A DNA stretch of 64,000 bases. Origin: Bacillus crepusculi (GTDB taxonomy: Bacteria > Bacillota > Bacilli > Bacillales > Bacillaceae). The stretch lies in contig NZ_JACXXE010000004.1 of assembly GCF_014764715.1 (NCBI RefSeq), forward strand, positions 124,001-188,000, read 5' to 3'. The first letter of the stretch is position 1. Every line of letters starts with the position of its first letter. A program made the translations under genes and the position numbers. Below, one piece after another: positions 38,501-49,200 of this stretch. Under the pieces are notes generated by a model, which was given only the letters and a program-made list of their open reading frames with translations, did no database searches and had not been told where the DNA came from.

Positions 38501-41500
38501 CTCCATTCGCTCGATTGTTCATCTCTTCATACGTCCAGCTTGTTCCGCAGAAGGTCGCCGCTTTTTGATGAGGAGCTTTGTCCGCCTTAGCTTCAATCAG
38601 TGCATGAACTGTTTGGTCTGATGGGACGTCTAGGACAGGTCCTGACCATTCATTGATGAGTTCTCGTTTTTCCTCTTCAGTTAACATAGATATCGCTGAA
38701 ATTGGCTCATTCAGCTTAGCCAGCATCTCGTCTATGATTTGTTCAAAGTAACGACTCCAGCGCTGAATAGTCCTCTTTTTAAACAGTGCCGTTGCATACT
38801 CAAAGCGTAAGCCCACTTGGTCCTTTTCTTCAAATACACCGAGTGTTACATCAAATTTTGCATGAGCTGTACCTTGCTGCTTCTGCGAAAGCTTTAGTCC
38901 ATTCAAATTCGGTAACGTCAGGTCACGTTCATCCGTTGTCAGCATGACACTAAACAATGGATTACGGCTCGTATCTTTTGGAAGATCTAACTGTGCCACC
39001 AATTCCTCAAACGGGAATTCTTGATGTTCATAGGCTGATAGGCTGCGACCTTTCATTTTTTCAAGCAATTGCGCTGTGGTGTCTTCCAGCTGCAATTCAT
39101 TTCGAAGAGCCAGTGTATTTACAAACATGCCTGGTACCCGTTCGATTGAAGCATGCGTACGTCCAGCTGTCACAGCACCTATGACGATATCGGTCTGCCC
39201 AGTCAGTTTATGAAGGAAAATGGCAAATGCGGTTTGCATCACCATGTTCAGGCTCACACCTTTTTTACCCATAAGCGTTTTGATGGACTGCGCTTTTTCA
39301 GCAGACAACCATCTATCGACTCGATCTCCTTCAAATGACTGAACATGAGGGCGCGGAAAATCAAGTGGAAGCGCCAAATCTTCTGGCGGCTGTGCATATT
39401 GCTTTAGCCAATACTGCCGCTGTTTCTCAAGCAATGCTTGCTGCTTTTCTTCCTGCTGCCATACCGCATAATCCTTGTAGTGTAGCTGAACTGGCGGTAA
39501 CGGCTTTTTCTCATACAGCTCTGCGAGTTCTTGAATGAGCAGACTGCGGGTGACACCATCTGCAATGATATGGTGCATATCCATCATGAACACATATTTC
39601 TCATCAGAAAGCTTCGCCACTTTTGCCCTCATTAATGGTGCCTGATGTAAAGAGAATGGTGTGATGAATCCTTCTACGACAGATTGCGCCTGATCGTCCT
39701 CTACTTCAACAACCTCTAATGTAAAAGGCACTCGTCGATAGACTTTTTGAACGGGTACGCCGTCAATTTCCACAAACGCCGTCCGCAATGATTCATGTCT
39801 TTCAATCAAGGCTTGAAGCGCTTCTTCTAACTGCTTCACATCAAGACTGCCTTCCATTATTAAAACAGCCGGCATATGGTAGGTGACCGCTTCTGGATGC
39901 AGCTGCTGTAACACATACATCCGCTTTTGTGCGGAAGAGACGGGATAGAAGTCTTTCTTTTCCGCTGGCTGAATGGATGTGACGACCGAGGAATCCGCTT
40001 CTTCTAAATAGGCGGCCATCGCCCGTATGGTTGGCTTTTCAAAAAGGACTTTAAGCGGCACATGCTTGTTCAGCTCGGCTTGCACCTTCGAGATGAGTAC
40101 CATGCCTTTGAGGGAGTGACCACCTAATTCAAAGAAATGGTCATGAACACCTATTTGTTCAACCCCAAGAACATCTGACCAAATGGTACAAAGTGTCTGC
40201 TCGAGTGCCGTTTCTGGTGCTACGTGCTTCGCGCGGTTCATATGCACCTCATGTGGAAGCGGCAAAGACTTTGCATCTACCTTTCCGTTTTGTGTGAGCG
40301 GAATGTGATCCACTTTGACAAAATACGTTGGAATCATATAATCCGGCAGTGTCTCCGCAAGCTTTTCTCTAAACACCAGCGTTCCAATGTGTTCAGGTGC
40401 TGTGTAATAGAGCGCAAGCTCCGGCAAACGGGATAGATGAAGCACTTTGACATACACGTCTTGAATGGTTGAAAGTGCACGTGCGGCGTGCTCAATTTCC
40501 TGTTTCTCGATGCGATAGCCGCGGATTTTCACTTGATCATCGACTCTTCCAAGAAACTCAATGTCTCCATTGGCATGCTGTCTGACCAAATCTCCTGTCC
40601 GATACATTCGCTCTCGAGGGAAGAATGGATGTTCAAGAAAGCGTTCTGCTGTTAATTCAGGCTGATTCAAATACCCTTTTGACACACCATCTCCTGATAT
40701 ATAAAGCTCTCCCGGCGCGCCATAAGGGACTAGCCGCAGCTCTCGATTGCATACGAGCGCTCTTGTGTGAGCAATTGGCTGTCCGATGATAGAGTGCTCC
40801 TTCAAAGCGTCCAGCTCATGCGGTGTGATCAGCTTTGTCACTGTTCCGATGGTTGTCTCTGTCGGGCCGTAATGGTTCATCACTGCCACACATGGATGCT
40901 GCTTCATAAATGTCTCAACATCCTCAGGGACAATCGGTTCTCCTCCAAGGACAACAAGGCGTAAAGCGTTAAATGCATGATCCTTTGAATCTGCCATCAT
41001 ATGAAATAAGGATGGTGTCATTTTGATATAAGTCAGCTCTTGTTCATCAATGAAACGCATGAGACGCACAGGGTCTGTATACACATCTTCACGAGGAACA
41101 TAGAGTGTCCCCCCTGCTTTTAAGACAGGGAAAATGCTTGTGTAACCGAGATCGTATGCATAAGAAGAAAAGAGTGCCGTTCGATCACATTCTTGAAGTG
41201 TCACCTCATTCGTCAGCCAGTTGACGTAGTGTGATAGATTACGATGCGTGAGCTGTACACCCTTTGGCTTTCCAGTTGTCCCAGATGTGTAAATCACATA
41301 GGACAGCTGATCGACCGATACGTCCGGCACATCTAGCGAATGACTTTGGTGCACTGCTTTTTCAACTTGTACCACCTGAATCGATTTGTGATTCTGATAG
41401 GAATCTATAAGAGACTCATTCGTCACGATGACTTGTGCACCTGAATCTTCTAATGTATAGCGGATACGTTCAGCAGGAAAAGCCGGATCAATTGGGACAA

Positions 41501-44500
41501 ATACACCTCCTGCTTTCATCACACCGAGCATTGAGACGATGACATAAACAGAGCGATCAAGGATCAGTGCCACAGTCCTTTCTTTCTCTATACCTCGAAT
41601 CTTCAATTCACTGCCAAGTGCATTTGACATGTCTTCCAGCTCGCGGTAGGTGAGCTTCCTTTGATCATCCATGACCGCAATGGCATCTGGTGTTTCCTTT
41701 GCCTGACGTGACAATTGGACATGGAATGGCTCATGGTGAATCGTGTGTCCTTCGCCTTTTTTCTCCAAGCGTTCCATTTGCTCATGCTGATCCAGTATAT
41801 TGAGCAAGCCGAGCTGTTCATCTGGATGTTCAATTGCCTCACGAATAATCGCCAGAAGATGTGTCCCTAGCCGGCGGATGGTCTCCTCTTTAAATAACGC
41901 CGCTGCATAGTCAAAGCTCAGCTTTAATTCTCCCTCACGTTCAAATGCCTCTAGAGACAGATCAAATTTAACCGAGCGATGCTGAATAGCATAAGGCGAA
42001 ATGTGCAGATCGCCGAGCTTTAGCGCTGGAACCTCCATGTTCTGCATGTTAAATGACACGTTAAAGAGCGGGCTCCGAGTGGTATCACGTTCTAGCGGAA
42101 GACGTGCAATTAACTCTTCGAGCGGATAGCTTTGATGCGCAAAAGCATCGACACTCGTTTCTTTTATTTCTTCAAGCAGCTGTAAAAATGTTTTCGTTTG
42201 TTTTGGCTTCCCTCGCATCGCAATGGTGTTGATAAACATCCCCGGCATATCCTGTATATCAGGATGCGTTCGTCCGGCAACCGGAGAACCAACGATGATA
42301 TCTTCCTGCCCACTATAGGAGGCAAGCAGTACTTGAAAGGCAGATAACAAGAACATATACATGGTCGTATCTGTTTTCTGAAGCAATTCTTGAATCCGCC
42401 GAGTCGTTGCTTCATCACAGCCAAACATGACGCGCTCTCCAGAAAAATCACGTTGCGCTGGACGCGGATAATCTGTAGGCAACTCTAAAACTGGTATATC
42501 CCCTTCAAATTGCTTCAGCCAATACGCTTCATGCTCCCGCTGTTTCTCCGTTACCTCTTTACTTAACTGCCAGACAGCATAATCTTTATAATGAATGGCT
42601 CTTTCTTCAAGAGTTTCTCCATCGTAAGCCTTCGCCAAATCTTGAATGAACGTCTTCATGGAACTGCCATCTGTAATGAGATGGTGTGCTTCCAAGACGA
42701 GAAGGTGACGATTCTCACTGAGTTTGAGCAGCTGCGCTCGCAGGAGGGGTGCGGCTGTTAAATCAAATGGTGTTTGACGTTCAGAAAGAAATGCCTCAGC
42801 CTCTTCTTCCTTGATCTCATGAACAGGAAGATCAAAGGCAGTCCATTCATTCACCCTTTGTACAATGTCTTCCCCTTTCAAATGAAAACTCGTTCTTAAG
42901 ATTTCATGCGTTTGGATCAACTGATCAAACGCTGATCTGAGCTGCTGATATTCGAGTGTCCCTTCAAGCGTTAAGACGATCGGAATATGATAATTCGTGC
43001 TGTCAGGTTCGAGTGTTTGCAGCATGTATAAACGGCGCTGAGCTGGTGATACCGGATATTCGTCCGCCTGCTCTGCTGGCAAAATAGGATGTCCCTTTTC
43101 CTCTTGACCGTCCTGATCAATATACGCCGCTAACGAGCGAATCGTCGGCTTTTCAAAAATCACTTGAATCGGGACTTCCTTTTGAAGCACCTCTTGAATC
43201 TTCGCTGTCATCATCATCGCTTTGAGAGAATGCCCACCAGCCATGAAGAAATGCTCGTCTATTCCCACCGTTTTCCCAAGGAGCTCCTCCCACATTTGAG
43301 CGAGTGCCTTTTCCGTCTCGCTTTCAGGTGGAATGATCTTGATCTCTTCACGATGCACTTCCTCTGGCTTTGGTAAACCTTTCCGGTCGACCTTTCCGTT
43401 TGCTGTAAGCGCAAAGGCATCCAGCTTCATCACATGGTGCGGCACCATATAAGCTGGCAGCTCTTGATTGAATAAAGCCCGCACCTCTTCTTCTGTCCTC
43501 GTCCCTGTGAAGTAAGCGATGATTTCCTTTTCATCTGAGGAAAACGGATGAACAAGAACAACCGCATCATCTATGCCAGCTTCTTGCTGTAAAACCGTTT
43601 CAATTTCACCAAGCTCAATACGGAAGCCGCGAATTTTCACCTGATCATCTTTCCGACCGAGGAATTCGATCTGGCCATCCGCTCCATACCTAGCCACATC
43701 CCCCGTTCGATACAAGCGTCCTTTCGGCTTAAAGGGATCTGCTATGAATACTTGGTTGGTTAAATCCAGGCGATGGAGATATCCTCTTGAGACACCGCCA
43801 CCGCCAACATACAGCTCCCCTGGCGCTCCAATCGGCTGAAGCCTTTGATGGTCATCTAAAATGTAGGCTGATGAATGATTGATCGGCTGACCAATTGGGA
43901 TCGTGCCCGCTTCATCTCCTCTTACTTCGTAAATGGTCGAGATGGTTGTATTTTCTGTTGGACCATATGCATTCAGTAAGACAAGTGCCGGATGATGCTT
44001 TTTCACAAGCTCCGCACTCTTCACATTGATGACATCACCGCCTGTGATTAATGTGGTTAATCCTTTGAACATTTGCGGGCGCTGCTGAGCGAGCTGATTA
44101 AATAATCCAGTCGTTAAAAAGAGTGCCGAGATCTGTTGCACGTTAATAAATTGCTCAAATCGATGGATATTCAATAAAGTATCACGGTCAACAGGATAAA
44201 GCGTCGCCCCATTCAGCAGTGTAGAAAAGATTTCAAAGGTAATGGCATCAAAGCTGATAGCCCCTGTATGCGCCATACGATCCGACTTGTTCAAACCCAA
44301 TTTCTCCTGTGAACATGCTAATCTCACAATATGCTGATGCTCAATTTGAACACCCTTTGGTCGTCCAGTTGAGCCTGATGTATACATGATATACGCCAAT
44401 TGAGAAGGAGACGTCCTGACTGATACGTCCATGTGTGACCGATTAGACATTTCTGTTACATGAACAGCCTTGATGCGTTCATCAACTGGCGGCTTACTGT

Positions 44501-46202
44501 CAGCATAGAGCAAAATCGATACACCGCTGTCCTCAAGCATAAAACGGATTCTCTCTTCAGGCTGGGAGGGATCTACCGGGACATAAGTAGCCCCTGCATA
44601 AAGAACCGCTAAAATGGCGATCACCGCATCTGCTGATCGGTTCATATATACAGCGACAGCATCCCCGGGCTGTACACCATTTTCAACCAAACTGCCAGCT
44701 AATCGTTGAATTTCTTGCCCAAGCTCCTCGTATGTGATTGCTCGATCTCCTTCGACTAATGCCAGATGGTCAGGCTGCGCCTTGATGCGTTCATTGAGCA
44801 GCTCAGGAATAGACAGGTGCTTCGGATAATCTCGCTCTGTCTTGTTCCACGCTTCAATCTGCTGCTTTTCTTCTTCTGTGATACATGTCACTTCATAAAG
44901 GCGTGCGTCAGGATTTTGAATGACTTGCTTCATGAGATTGGTCAGATGTTTCGATATGTTTTCAATGACCTTTTCTTCAAAAGCCATGGCATTGTATTTG
45001 ATTTTCAATGTCCACGTTTCACCAGGATAGACAAGGACATTCAGATCGAAATTCGTTTGTTCAAATCCGTCCTTTACATCAATAGAAAAACCTAGACGTG
45101 CAGACATGGTGTCACCAGACAGTTCCTGATCTAAAGGATAATTCTCAAACCCGACCAAGTGATCGAAGAGCCGGCCTCCAGCAGCTGTCTTTTGCTGAAT
45201 GTCATAAAGCGGCATAAAATCATAGCTTTCCGCTTCCAGCGCATGCTGCTGAACCTGTTGAATCAGCTGTTTGAAGGTGTGCTCCTGATCCAATGTTACC
45301 CTGACTGGTATCGTATTGATAAACAGCCCTGCCATGCGCTCAATACCCGTTACACTTGGAGGCCTTCCCGATACGACTGTTCCGAATGTGACATCATTTG
45401 CTGCATGGTATGTGCCTAAAAGAACAGACCAAGCAGCTTGAAACAAGTTCGGTGCTGTCACTTGGCATTGTCTAGCGACATCTTGAATGGCTTGTACCAT
45501 GTCAGCATCCCATGTGAATGTCCATTCCTGATGGTCGTATTGTCCGTTCGTCTCTTTCTGATGCAACAGCCCTTGATGCTGTAAAGCACCGTCTAGACGC
45601 TGCTTCCAATAGCCTTCCGCTTCTTGTTTGTTTTGCTTTCCAAGCCACTGGATATAGTCTGCATACGGCTTACCTTGTGAGCGGTCAGGCGTACTGCCGT
45701 TTCGGTAAGACTCATAATAATGAAACAGTTTTTTCATCAAAACACCCATGGACCAACCATCCATGATGATGTGATGGTTGCTCCAAATGAGATGCCAATT
45801 CGTTTCATTTAGTTGAAAAACAGCGACTTTTAACAACAGATCTTTCGTTAAGTTGAACCCTTGCTTTCTCACTTGCTTTTTATATTGATCGAATACCTTT
45901 TGCTGCTCCTGATGATTCAGATGAGATAAATCCTCTCTATACACATCTAGATGACGTTCAGCTAGTACAACCTGACGAGGCTTTTGTAATTGCTGATATA
46001 CAAAGGCTGTACGGAGAATGTCATATGTTCGTATGAGCTCATTGAGACTCTGTTCAAAAAGATCGAGATCAAACTCTCCGCTTATTCCAAGCTCAAGCTG
46101 TGTGAAATAAGAGGAGGAATTAGGGTCTAGCATGGCATGATACAGCATGCCTTCTTGCATTGGTGTTAAAGGGTATACCTTTTGAATTTTCTGCTTGCTC
46201 AT
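35511..46202 (-). CDS. srfAB: Surfactin-family synthetase subunit 2 (SrfAB-like): C-A-T-C-A-T-C-A-T-E
   Basis: 3563 residues, three modules plus a terminal epimerase. Hand-read codes: module 4 D-A-F-F-I-G-A-T-I (branched aliphatic; surfactin Val there reads D-A-F-W-I-G-G-T-F), module 5 D-L-T-K-V-G-H-I-G (Asp, exact match to the known code), module 6 D-A-W-F-L-G-N-V-V (Leu, exact match), epimerised to D by the E domain (HHLVIDGISC, EGHGRED, NYLGQ). The C-terminus (TPSD followed by an acidic helix) is a donor COM region. Start ATG 46202 is 19 bases after the srfAA stop, with GAGGTGG upstream. The A6-T6 coding segment is nearly identical to that of srfAA module 3. An out-of-frame comS, present inside B. 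subtilis srfAB, was not recognised. Confidence 0.94.
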   Translation of the reverse strand: MSKQKIQKVYPLTPMQEGMLYHAMLDPNSSSYFTQLELGISGEFDLDLFEQSLNELIRTYDILRTAFVYQQLQKPRQVVLAERHLDVYREDLSHLNHQEQQKVFDQYKKQVRKQGFNLTKDLLLKVAVFQLNETNWHLIWSNHHIIMDGWSMGVLMKKLFHYYESYRNGSTPDRSQGKPYADYIQWLGKQNKQEAEGYWKQRLDGALQHQGLLHQKETNGQYDHQEWTFTWDADMVQAIQDVARQCQVTAPNLFQAAWSVLLGTYHAANDVTFGTVVSGRPPSVTGIERMAGLFINTIPVRVTLDQEHTFKQLIQQVQQHALEAESYDFMPLYDIQQKTAAGGRLFDHLVGFENYPLDQELSGDTMSARLGFSIDVKDGFEQTNFDLNVLVYPGETWTLKIKYNAMAFEEKVIENISKHLTNLMKQVIQNPDARLYEVTCITEEEKQQIEAWNKTERDYPKHLSIPELLNERIKAQPDHLALVEGDRAITYEELGQEIQRLAGSLVENGVQPGDAVAVYMNRSADAVIAILAVLYAGATYVPVDPSQPEERIRFMLEDSGVSILLYADSKPPVDERIKAVHVTEMSNRSHMDVSVRTSPSQLAYIMYTSGSTGRPKGVQIEHQHIVRLACSQEKLGLNKSDRMAHTGAISFDAITFEIFSTLLNGATLYPVDRDTLLNIHRFEQFINVQQISALFLTTGLFNQLAQQRPQMFKGLTTLITGGDVINVKSAELVKKHHPALVLLNAYGPTENTTISTIYEVRGDEAGTIPIGQPINHSSAYILDDHQRLQPIGAPGELYVGGGGVSRGYLHRLDLTNQVFIADPFKPKGRLYRTGDVARYGADGQIEFLGRKDDQVKIRGFRIELGEIETVLQQEAGIDDAVVLVHPFSSDEKEIIAYFTGTRTEEEVRALFNQELPAYMVPHHVMKLDAFALTANGKVDRKGLPKPEEVHREEIKIIPPESETEKALAQMWEELLGKTVGIDEHFFMAGGHSLKAMMMTAKIQEVLQKEVPIQVIFEKPTIRSLAAYIDQDGQEEKGHPILPAEQADEYPVSPAQRRLYMLQTLEPDSTNYHIPIVLTLEGTLEYQQLRSAFDQLIQTHEILRTSFHLKGEDIVQRVNEWTAFDLPVHEIKEEEAEAFLSERQTPFDLTAAPLLRAQLLKLSENRHLLVLEAHHLITDGSSMKTFIQDLAKAYDGETLEERAIHYKDYAVWQLSKEVTEKQREHEAYWLKQFEGDIPVLELPTDYPRPAQRDFSGERVMFGCDEATTRRIQELLQKTDTTMYMFLLSAFQVLLASYSGQEDIIVGSPVAGRTHPDIQDMPGMFINTIAMRGKPKQTKTFLQLLEEIKETSVDAFAHQSYPLEELIARLPLERDTTRSPLFNVSFNMQNMEVPALKLGDLHISPYAIQHRSVKFDLSLEAFEREGELKLSFDYAAALFKEETIRRLGTHLLAIIREAIEHPDEQLGLLNILDQHEQMERLEKKGEGHTIHHEPFHVQLSRQAKETPDAIAVMDDQRKLTYRELEDMSNALGSELKIRGIEKERTVALILDRSVYVIVSMLGVMKAGGVFVPIDPAFPAERIRYTLEDSGAQVIVTNESLIDSYQNHKSIQVVQVEKAVHQSHSLDVPDVSVDQLSYVIYTSGTTGKPKGVQLTHRNLSHYVNWLTNEVTLQECDRTALFSSYAYDLGYTSIFPVLKAGGTLYVPREDVYTDPVRLMRFIDEQELTYIKMTPSLFHMMADSKDHAFNALRLVVLGGEPIVPEDVETFMKQHPCVAVMNHYGPTETTIGTVTKLITPHELDALKEHSIIGQPIAHTRALVCNRELRLVPYGAPGELYISGDGVSKGYLNQPELTAERFLEHPFFPRERMYRTGDLVRQHANGDIEFLGRVDDQVKIRGYRIEKQEIEHAARALSTIQDVYVKVLHLSRLPELALYYTAPEHIGTLVFREKLAETLPDYMIPTYFVKVDHIPLTQNGKVDAKSLPLPHEVHMNRAKHVAPETALEQTLCTIWSDVLGVEQIGVHDHFFELGGHSLKGMVLISKVQAELNKHVPLKVLFEKPTIRAMAAYLEEADSSVVTSIQPAEKKDFYPVSSAQKRMYVLQQLHPEAVTYHMPAVLIMEGSLDVKQLEEALQALIERHESLRTAFVEIDGVPVQKVYRRVPFTLEVVEVEDDQAQSVVEGFITPFSLHQAPLMRAKVAKLSDEKYVFMMDMHHIIADGVTRSLLIQELAELYEKKPLPPVQLHYKDYAVWQQEEKQQALLEKQRQYWLKQYAQPPEDLALPLDFPRPHVQSFEGDRVDRWLSAEKAQSIKTLMGKKGVSLNMVMQTAFAIFLHKLTGQTDIVIGAVTAGRTHASIERVPGMFVNTLALRNELQLEDTTAQLLEKMKGRSLSAYEHQEFPFEELVAQLDLPKDTSRNPLFSVMLTTDERDLTLPNLNGLKLSQKQQGTAHAKFDVTLGVFEEKDQVGLRFEYATALFKKRTIQRWSRYFEQIIDEMLAKLNEPISAISMLTEEEKRELINEWSGPVLDVPSDQTVHALIEAKADKAPHQKAATFCGTSWTYEEMNNRANGVAQKLLSLGTKTGDRVGILTRPSLDMTAAVLGVLKAGAAFVPIDADYPAQRIAYMLEDCEAEVLLIQKGLTAPSSFTGHVLLIEDAVEGEAQEVQVHVKPTDLAYMIYTSGTTGQPKGVMVEHHSLVNLAFWHNDAFQVTNADRTAKYAGFGFDASIWEMFPTWMAGAELHIIDEAIRLDMIKLNAYFNEQGITIAFLPTQLCEQFLAMDNHSLRYLLTGGDKLKQVKPVPYKLVNNYGPTEHTVVATSGIINPDHGTLPIGTAIANTRFYIFGSLYDLSPPGVPGELVIAGKGLARGYWNLPEETDKRFVPDPFYPGERMYRTGDLVKWTADGELIYLGRKDHQVNIRGFRIELSEIEAQLLELDAVKEAVVTTVKDASEQDALVAYVITDEETTDLKESLKRTLPDYMVPSWIIHLDQFPMTANGKVDLKALPAPDVEANQTTYEAPRDEVEALLCDIWADVLGVSQVGIHDHFFFLGGDSIKGIQMASRLTQEGWKLDMKLLFQYPTIAELRPYIEEADQMTADQSPVEGEVILTPIQRWFFERNFSHQHHWNLSMMLHAANGFDLSITEQVMHKLLSHHDALRMVYKQEHGDILQYNQRELTEPMSIISCDVSKEQDVKKAISTYANEYQRQLNLETGPLMKVICFRAKDGDHLLIVTHHLVIDGISCRILLEDFMSLYQQAEQGQTLVLPPKTHSFKEWAEAIERYAQSQPLKSQQEYWTEIDSMPFSVLPVDHEVTVRKVAQTKAVQMQLTETETEHLLTDIHLPYTTEINDILLCALGLAIQEWTGQSHVHVQLEGHGREDILSGLDVSRTVGWFTSMYPVVLEAKSDQTIADAIKGTKEMLRRVPNKGIGYGILKYLTAAERSAHVQPEISLNYLGQIDQEVTTELFGPSAYDMGRQASPDSEAVYKLNLSGLVQRNRFILSCSYCASEYEEQTIQQFMAMVKGKIQAIITHCLAQHEREFTPSDFSAADLEMEEMDDIFDMLEEKLT
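36833..38664 (-). repeat. Near-identical A-T segment, copy in srfAB module 6
   Basis: This 1832-base segment aligns without gaps (constant offset 10711) to 47544-49375. By eye there are roughly twenty differences, mostly near the ends, so identity is about 99%. It covers the whole Leu-specific A domain, the T domain and the first residues of E (residues about 2513-3123). Confidence 0.9.
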
Positions 46203-46221
46203 AGTCCACCTCTTCGTTTGC

Positions 46222-49200
46222 TTAAAATATATCCATTAGCTTTTCAAGTTCATCCATGGTGAGATCATCATCCCCTACATCACTTGGTGTCATCTCGGTC
46301 TCATCCCGTGATAGACAATGTGAGATCAGGGCCTTCACATTCTTTTCTAAGAGATTCTTGAACTGTTCCATCGTGCGTTCTTCAAATTCAAGGAGATGAT
46401 AAGAAATCGTCACATGGAGCACACTTTGCTCAACAAAACCAACAATATCTAACGCATGAGGTTTCTCTGATTCAGGGCTCAGCGATTGACCTGCATGCCA
46501 CGTGGAACGGCTTAACTCACCGCCGCCGATCTGTTCATCAAACTGACCAAGATAGTTAAAGCTGATCTCTGGTGTGACATCAAACGCCATATCGTTTTTC
46601 ATCTTGTCAGGGGTTAAGTATTTTAAAATGCCATAGCCGATCCCCTTGTTCGGAATGTGCCTGAGTTCCTCTTTTAAATACTTGATTTGATAAGAAAGAT
46701 CGTCTGCATGCGACATATCCAATAACACAGGGTACATACTTGTAAACCAGCCAATGGTTCGCGACACATTGACTGCCGGAAGGATGTCCTCTCTTCCATG
46801 TCCTTCAAGATGAATAAAGTGTCTGTCTTCACCTGTCCACTCCTTCATGGACAATCCTAATGCTGTCAGCAAAATATCATTGATGTCTGTTTGATATGCC
46901 TCGTGTACATCCGTCAAAAGGCTCTGCGTGTCCTCCTCAGACAATGTAAAGCGAATGGTCTGCACATGAAGCATTCGTTGATCATCCGTGACATGATCCT
47001 TTTGAAACGGTGTAACGGAATGCGCAAGCACCTTTTTCCAATAGGCTCTTTCTGCTAGCAGGTCATCTGACATAGCGTATTCTGTCAGCCTCTGCGCATA
47101 TTCTTGGAAGGAATGTGTTTTTTCAGGAAGCGTAAGGACTTTTCCGCGCTTCGATTGTTCATAAAGAGCCATGAAGTCTTCAAGGAAAATTCGCCATGAT
47201 ACACCATCGATGACAAGATGGTGGACAGCGAGTAATAAGTGATCCCCCTGATCCGTTCGGAAAATAGCAGGTTTCACTAATGGTCCCTCTGTTAAAGACA
47301 TACTCGCCTGCACTTCATTTGCCAGCTTTTCTACCTGCTGCATTTGCTGCGTGAGCTCTCCTTGTACTTCCATCACATCAATGGTCACAACGGTTTCTTC
47401 GACTCCACGATGACGCTGGATGATCCGTCCCTCTTCCAATGGATACACCATGCGCAAGGCATCATGATGGATCATCAGTTGCTCCAATACTTGCTTGACG
47501 ATTGCTTCATTTAAACCATTTGGCGCATGGAGCATAACGGATTGATTCCAATGGTGCTGGTCGCTGAAATTTCGTTCAAAGAACCAGCGCTGAATGGGGG
47601 TCAATATCACTTCCCCTTCGACAGGTGATTGGTCCGCCGTCATTTGATCGGCTTCTTCAATATATGGGCGGAGCCCCGCAATCGTTGGATACTGGAATAA
47701 GAGCTTCATATCGAGCTTCCAGCCCTCTTGCGTTAACCTGCTCGCCATTTGGATACCTTTAATTGAATCTCCGCCTAGGAAAAAGAAGTGATCGTGAATC
47801 CCGACCTGGCTTACGCCAAGCACGTCTGCCCATATGTCGCAAAGAAGGGCTTCGACTTCATCTCTAGGTGCTTCGTATGTCGTTTGATTCGCCTCTAGAT
47901 CAGGCGCTGGTAATGCTTTCAGATCGACTTTTCCATTTGCCGTCATTGGAAATTGGTCGAGATGGATGATCCATGATGGCACCATATAGTCTGGCAATGT
48001 ACGTTTTAAGCTTTCTTTTAAATCCGTTGTTTCTTCATCCGTGATGACGTAAGCGACAAGCGCATCTTGTTCGCTCGCATCTTTTACAGTCGTCACGACT
48101 GCCTCTTTGACTGCATCTAGTTCAAGAAGCTGGGCTTCAATTTCTGACAGTTCTATACGGAAGCCGCGGATATTGACCTGATGGTCTTTTCTGCCGAGAT
48201 AGATTAGCTCGCCATCCGCTGTCCATTTCACTAAATCGCCTGTGCGGTACATGCGCTCCCCTGGATAAAATGGATCTGGGACAAATCGTTTGTCCGTCTC
48301 CTCCGGAAGATTCCAGTACCCTCTTGCCAGACCTTTCCCCGCAATCACCAGCTCACCCGGTACGCCTGGCGGCGAGAGATCATATAACGAACCAAAAATG
48401 TAAAAACGGGTATTGGCAATCGCTGTTCCAATCGGAAGCGTGCCATGATCTGGGTTGATGATTCCGCTTGTCGCCACGACTGTATGCTCAGTCGGACCGT
48501 AGTTATTGACGAGTTTGTACGGAACTGGCTTCACCTGTTTCAGCTTGTCTCCGCCTGTCAGTAAATAGCGCAAGGAATGATTGTCCATCGCTAGGAACTG
48601 CTCACAAAGCTGGGTCGGCAGGAACGCTATAGTGATGCCTTGTTCATTGAAATACGCATTGAGCTTGATCATATCGAGACGAATCGCTTCGTCGATGATG
48701 TGCAGCTCTGCGCCGGCCATCCACGTCGGGAACATCTCCCAAATGGAGGCGTCAAAGCCAAAGCCGGCATATTTTGCGGTTCGATCCGCGTTTGTCACCT
48801 GGAAGGCATCATTGTGCCAGAAAGCAAGATTCACAAGGGAATGATGCTCGACCATGACACCCTTCGGCTGTCCAGTCGTTCCCGATGTGTAAATCATATA
48901 GGCGAGATCCGTTGGTTTCACATGAACCTGAACCTCTTGCGCTTCGCCTTCTACGGCATCTTCTATCAATAGGACATGACCTGTGAAAGAAGATGATGCA
49001 GTCAATCCTTTTTGAATCAGAAGCACCTCTGCCTCGCAGTCCTCCAGCATGTACGCAATACGCTGAGCTGGGTAATCCGCATCAATTGGGACAAATGCCG
49101 CTCCTGCCTTCAGGACGCCAAGGACAGCCGCCGTCATGTCAAGCGATGGGCGGGTGAGAATGCCGACGCGGTCTCCTGTTTTTGTGCCAAGAGAGAGCAG

